Below, one piece after another: positions 63,525-64,000 of a DNA stretch of 64,000 nt. The position numbers were made by a program, and so were the translations under genes. Origin of the DNA: Tridacna crocea (lineage: Eukaryota; Mollusca; Bivalvia; Cardiida; Cardiidae); NCBI GenBank assembly GCA_943736015.1, contig OX031065.1, positions 33,556,427 to 33,620,426 on the forward strand. Reading direction: 5' to 3'. The number at the start of each line of letters is the position of its first letter. Within the stretch, counting starts at the first letter, position 1. The notes beneath the pieces were generated by a model. It did no database searches. It saw nothing but the letters and a program-made list of their open reading frames with translations, and was not told the origin of the DNA.

Positions 63525-64000
63525 CGGCCAACGGGTTAAACTTAAAAGGGCATCAATCAACTGGTTACTTCTTTGCTTTATAGGACCTGACCCCTGTAAT
63601 TTCACGGGAAGAAACAAAATTCTCCATTAATTATAGATCATTGTATTAACGATGGCTAAGTTGTCATTCCTGCCCACATTCCCAAAATTTCTACCCTGAT
63701 TGGTCTCCAAGAAGTGCTTTCATGTATTCATCGACCAAACTGGTTTCCGTTCTCCCCATTGCCTGTAAATATTTCAACTAAAAGTTTTCTTTAAATTATC
63801 AGGACATCAGCCTTTCATTGCGGCTAATGCATACAGTAGCTGTTATTTATTATATACCTAGCAGTGAAATCCTGGAATTTCCCAGTGTAATAAATTTTGA
63901 TATCATCACTAGTGACGATATCAACTTTCACTTTCACTTCCTGCCGTAATTTAGGAACTACTTTTTTTTCGACTACATTTTTTTCGACTTTCAAACGCAA
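63525..64000. other. Intergenic, no gene seen
   Basis: At 63898-63921 lies a palindrome around ACTAGT (TGATATCATCACTAGTGACG), and TTTCACTTTCACTTCC follows at 63925-63940. No coding sequence. Confidence 0.4.

Overview
This is a repeat-dominated, AT-rich metazoan window, most likely from a bivalve mollusc. That assignment is an inference. It rests on a Ty3-like retrotransposon with metazoan-type domains, a Helentron-like element with ~165-bp core repeats of the bivalve 'pearl' type, many short palindromic elements, and split genes with GT-AG introns (a CHTF8 homologue, a RING-finger gene, an integrin-beta-related gene).

Most of the sequence is occupied by one family of short hairpin elements, called 'family A' in the entries. 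A full copy is about 230 bp. It has TTAA at both ends, short terminal inverted repeats (CCCWTTACCAMAC-like), a left arm of about 110 nt containing a GCATTTGCAGACGAC box, a central perfect hairpin of about 66 nt (arm core GTGGGAAAAGGAGAAAATGC), and a right arm of about 65 nt. Plus orientation means left arm first. I count roughly 80 full, partial or decayed copies. They lie singly, in chains that share one TTAA, nested, or as double-right-end palindromes. Related families A2, A3 and B carry the same TTAA-CCC ends with other arms or another hairpin. An empty/filled site pair inside the window (about 17.7 kb versus 31.5 kb) shows that family A inserts with TTAA duplication, as piggyBac-type elements do.

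Layout. 0-3.7 kb: family A and B repeats. 3.76-4.07 kb: last exon of a RING-finger gene (+). 4-14 kb: dense family A chains, a 0.66-kb pogo-like element and other palindromes. 14.7-17.2 kb: a Helentron-like element inside a family A hairpin. 19.1-25.4 kb: a whole-looking Ty3-type LTR retrotransposon with integrase before reverse transcriptase, itself inside a family A copy. 25.7-27.0 kb: last two exons of CHTF8 (-). 27.8-37.3 kb: a 9.5-kb inverted pair of tandem arrays. 38-47 kb: SINE, A, A2, A3, B and other palindromes, plus one orphan exon candidate at 42.86-42.98 kb. 47.77-48.78 kb: an intronless gene for a small integrin-beta-leg-like surface protein (+). 49-58.9 kb: more A and B copies and palindromes. 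58.9-62 kb: AT-rich sequence with few repeats and no gene seen. 62-64 kb: A copies and a tRNA-derived SINE.

The host genes found are unrelated in function (ubiquitin ligation, DNA replication clamp loading, cell surface). The window is best read as gene fragments scattered in a sea of non-autonomous DNA transposons. No transposase that could move the hairpin families is encoded here.
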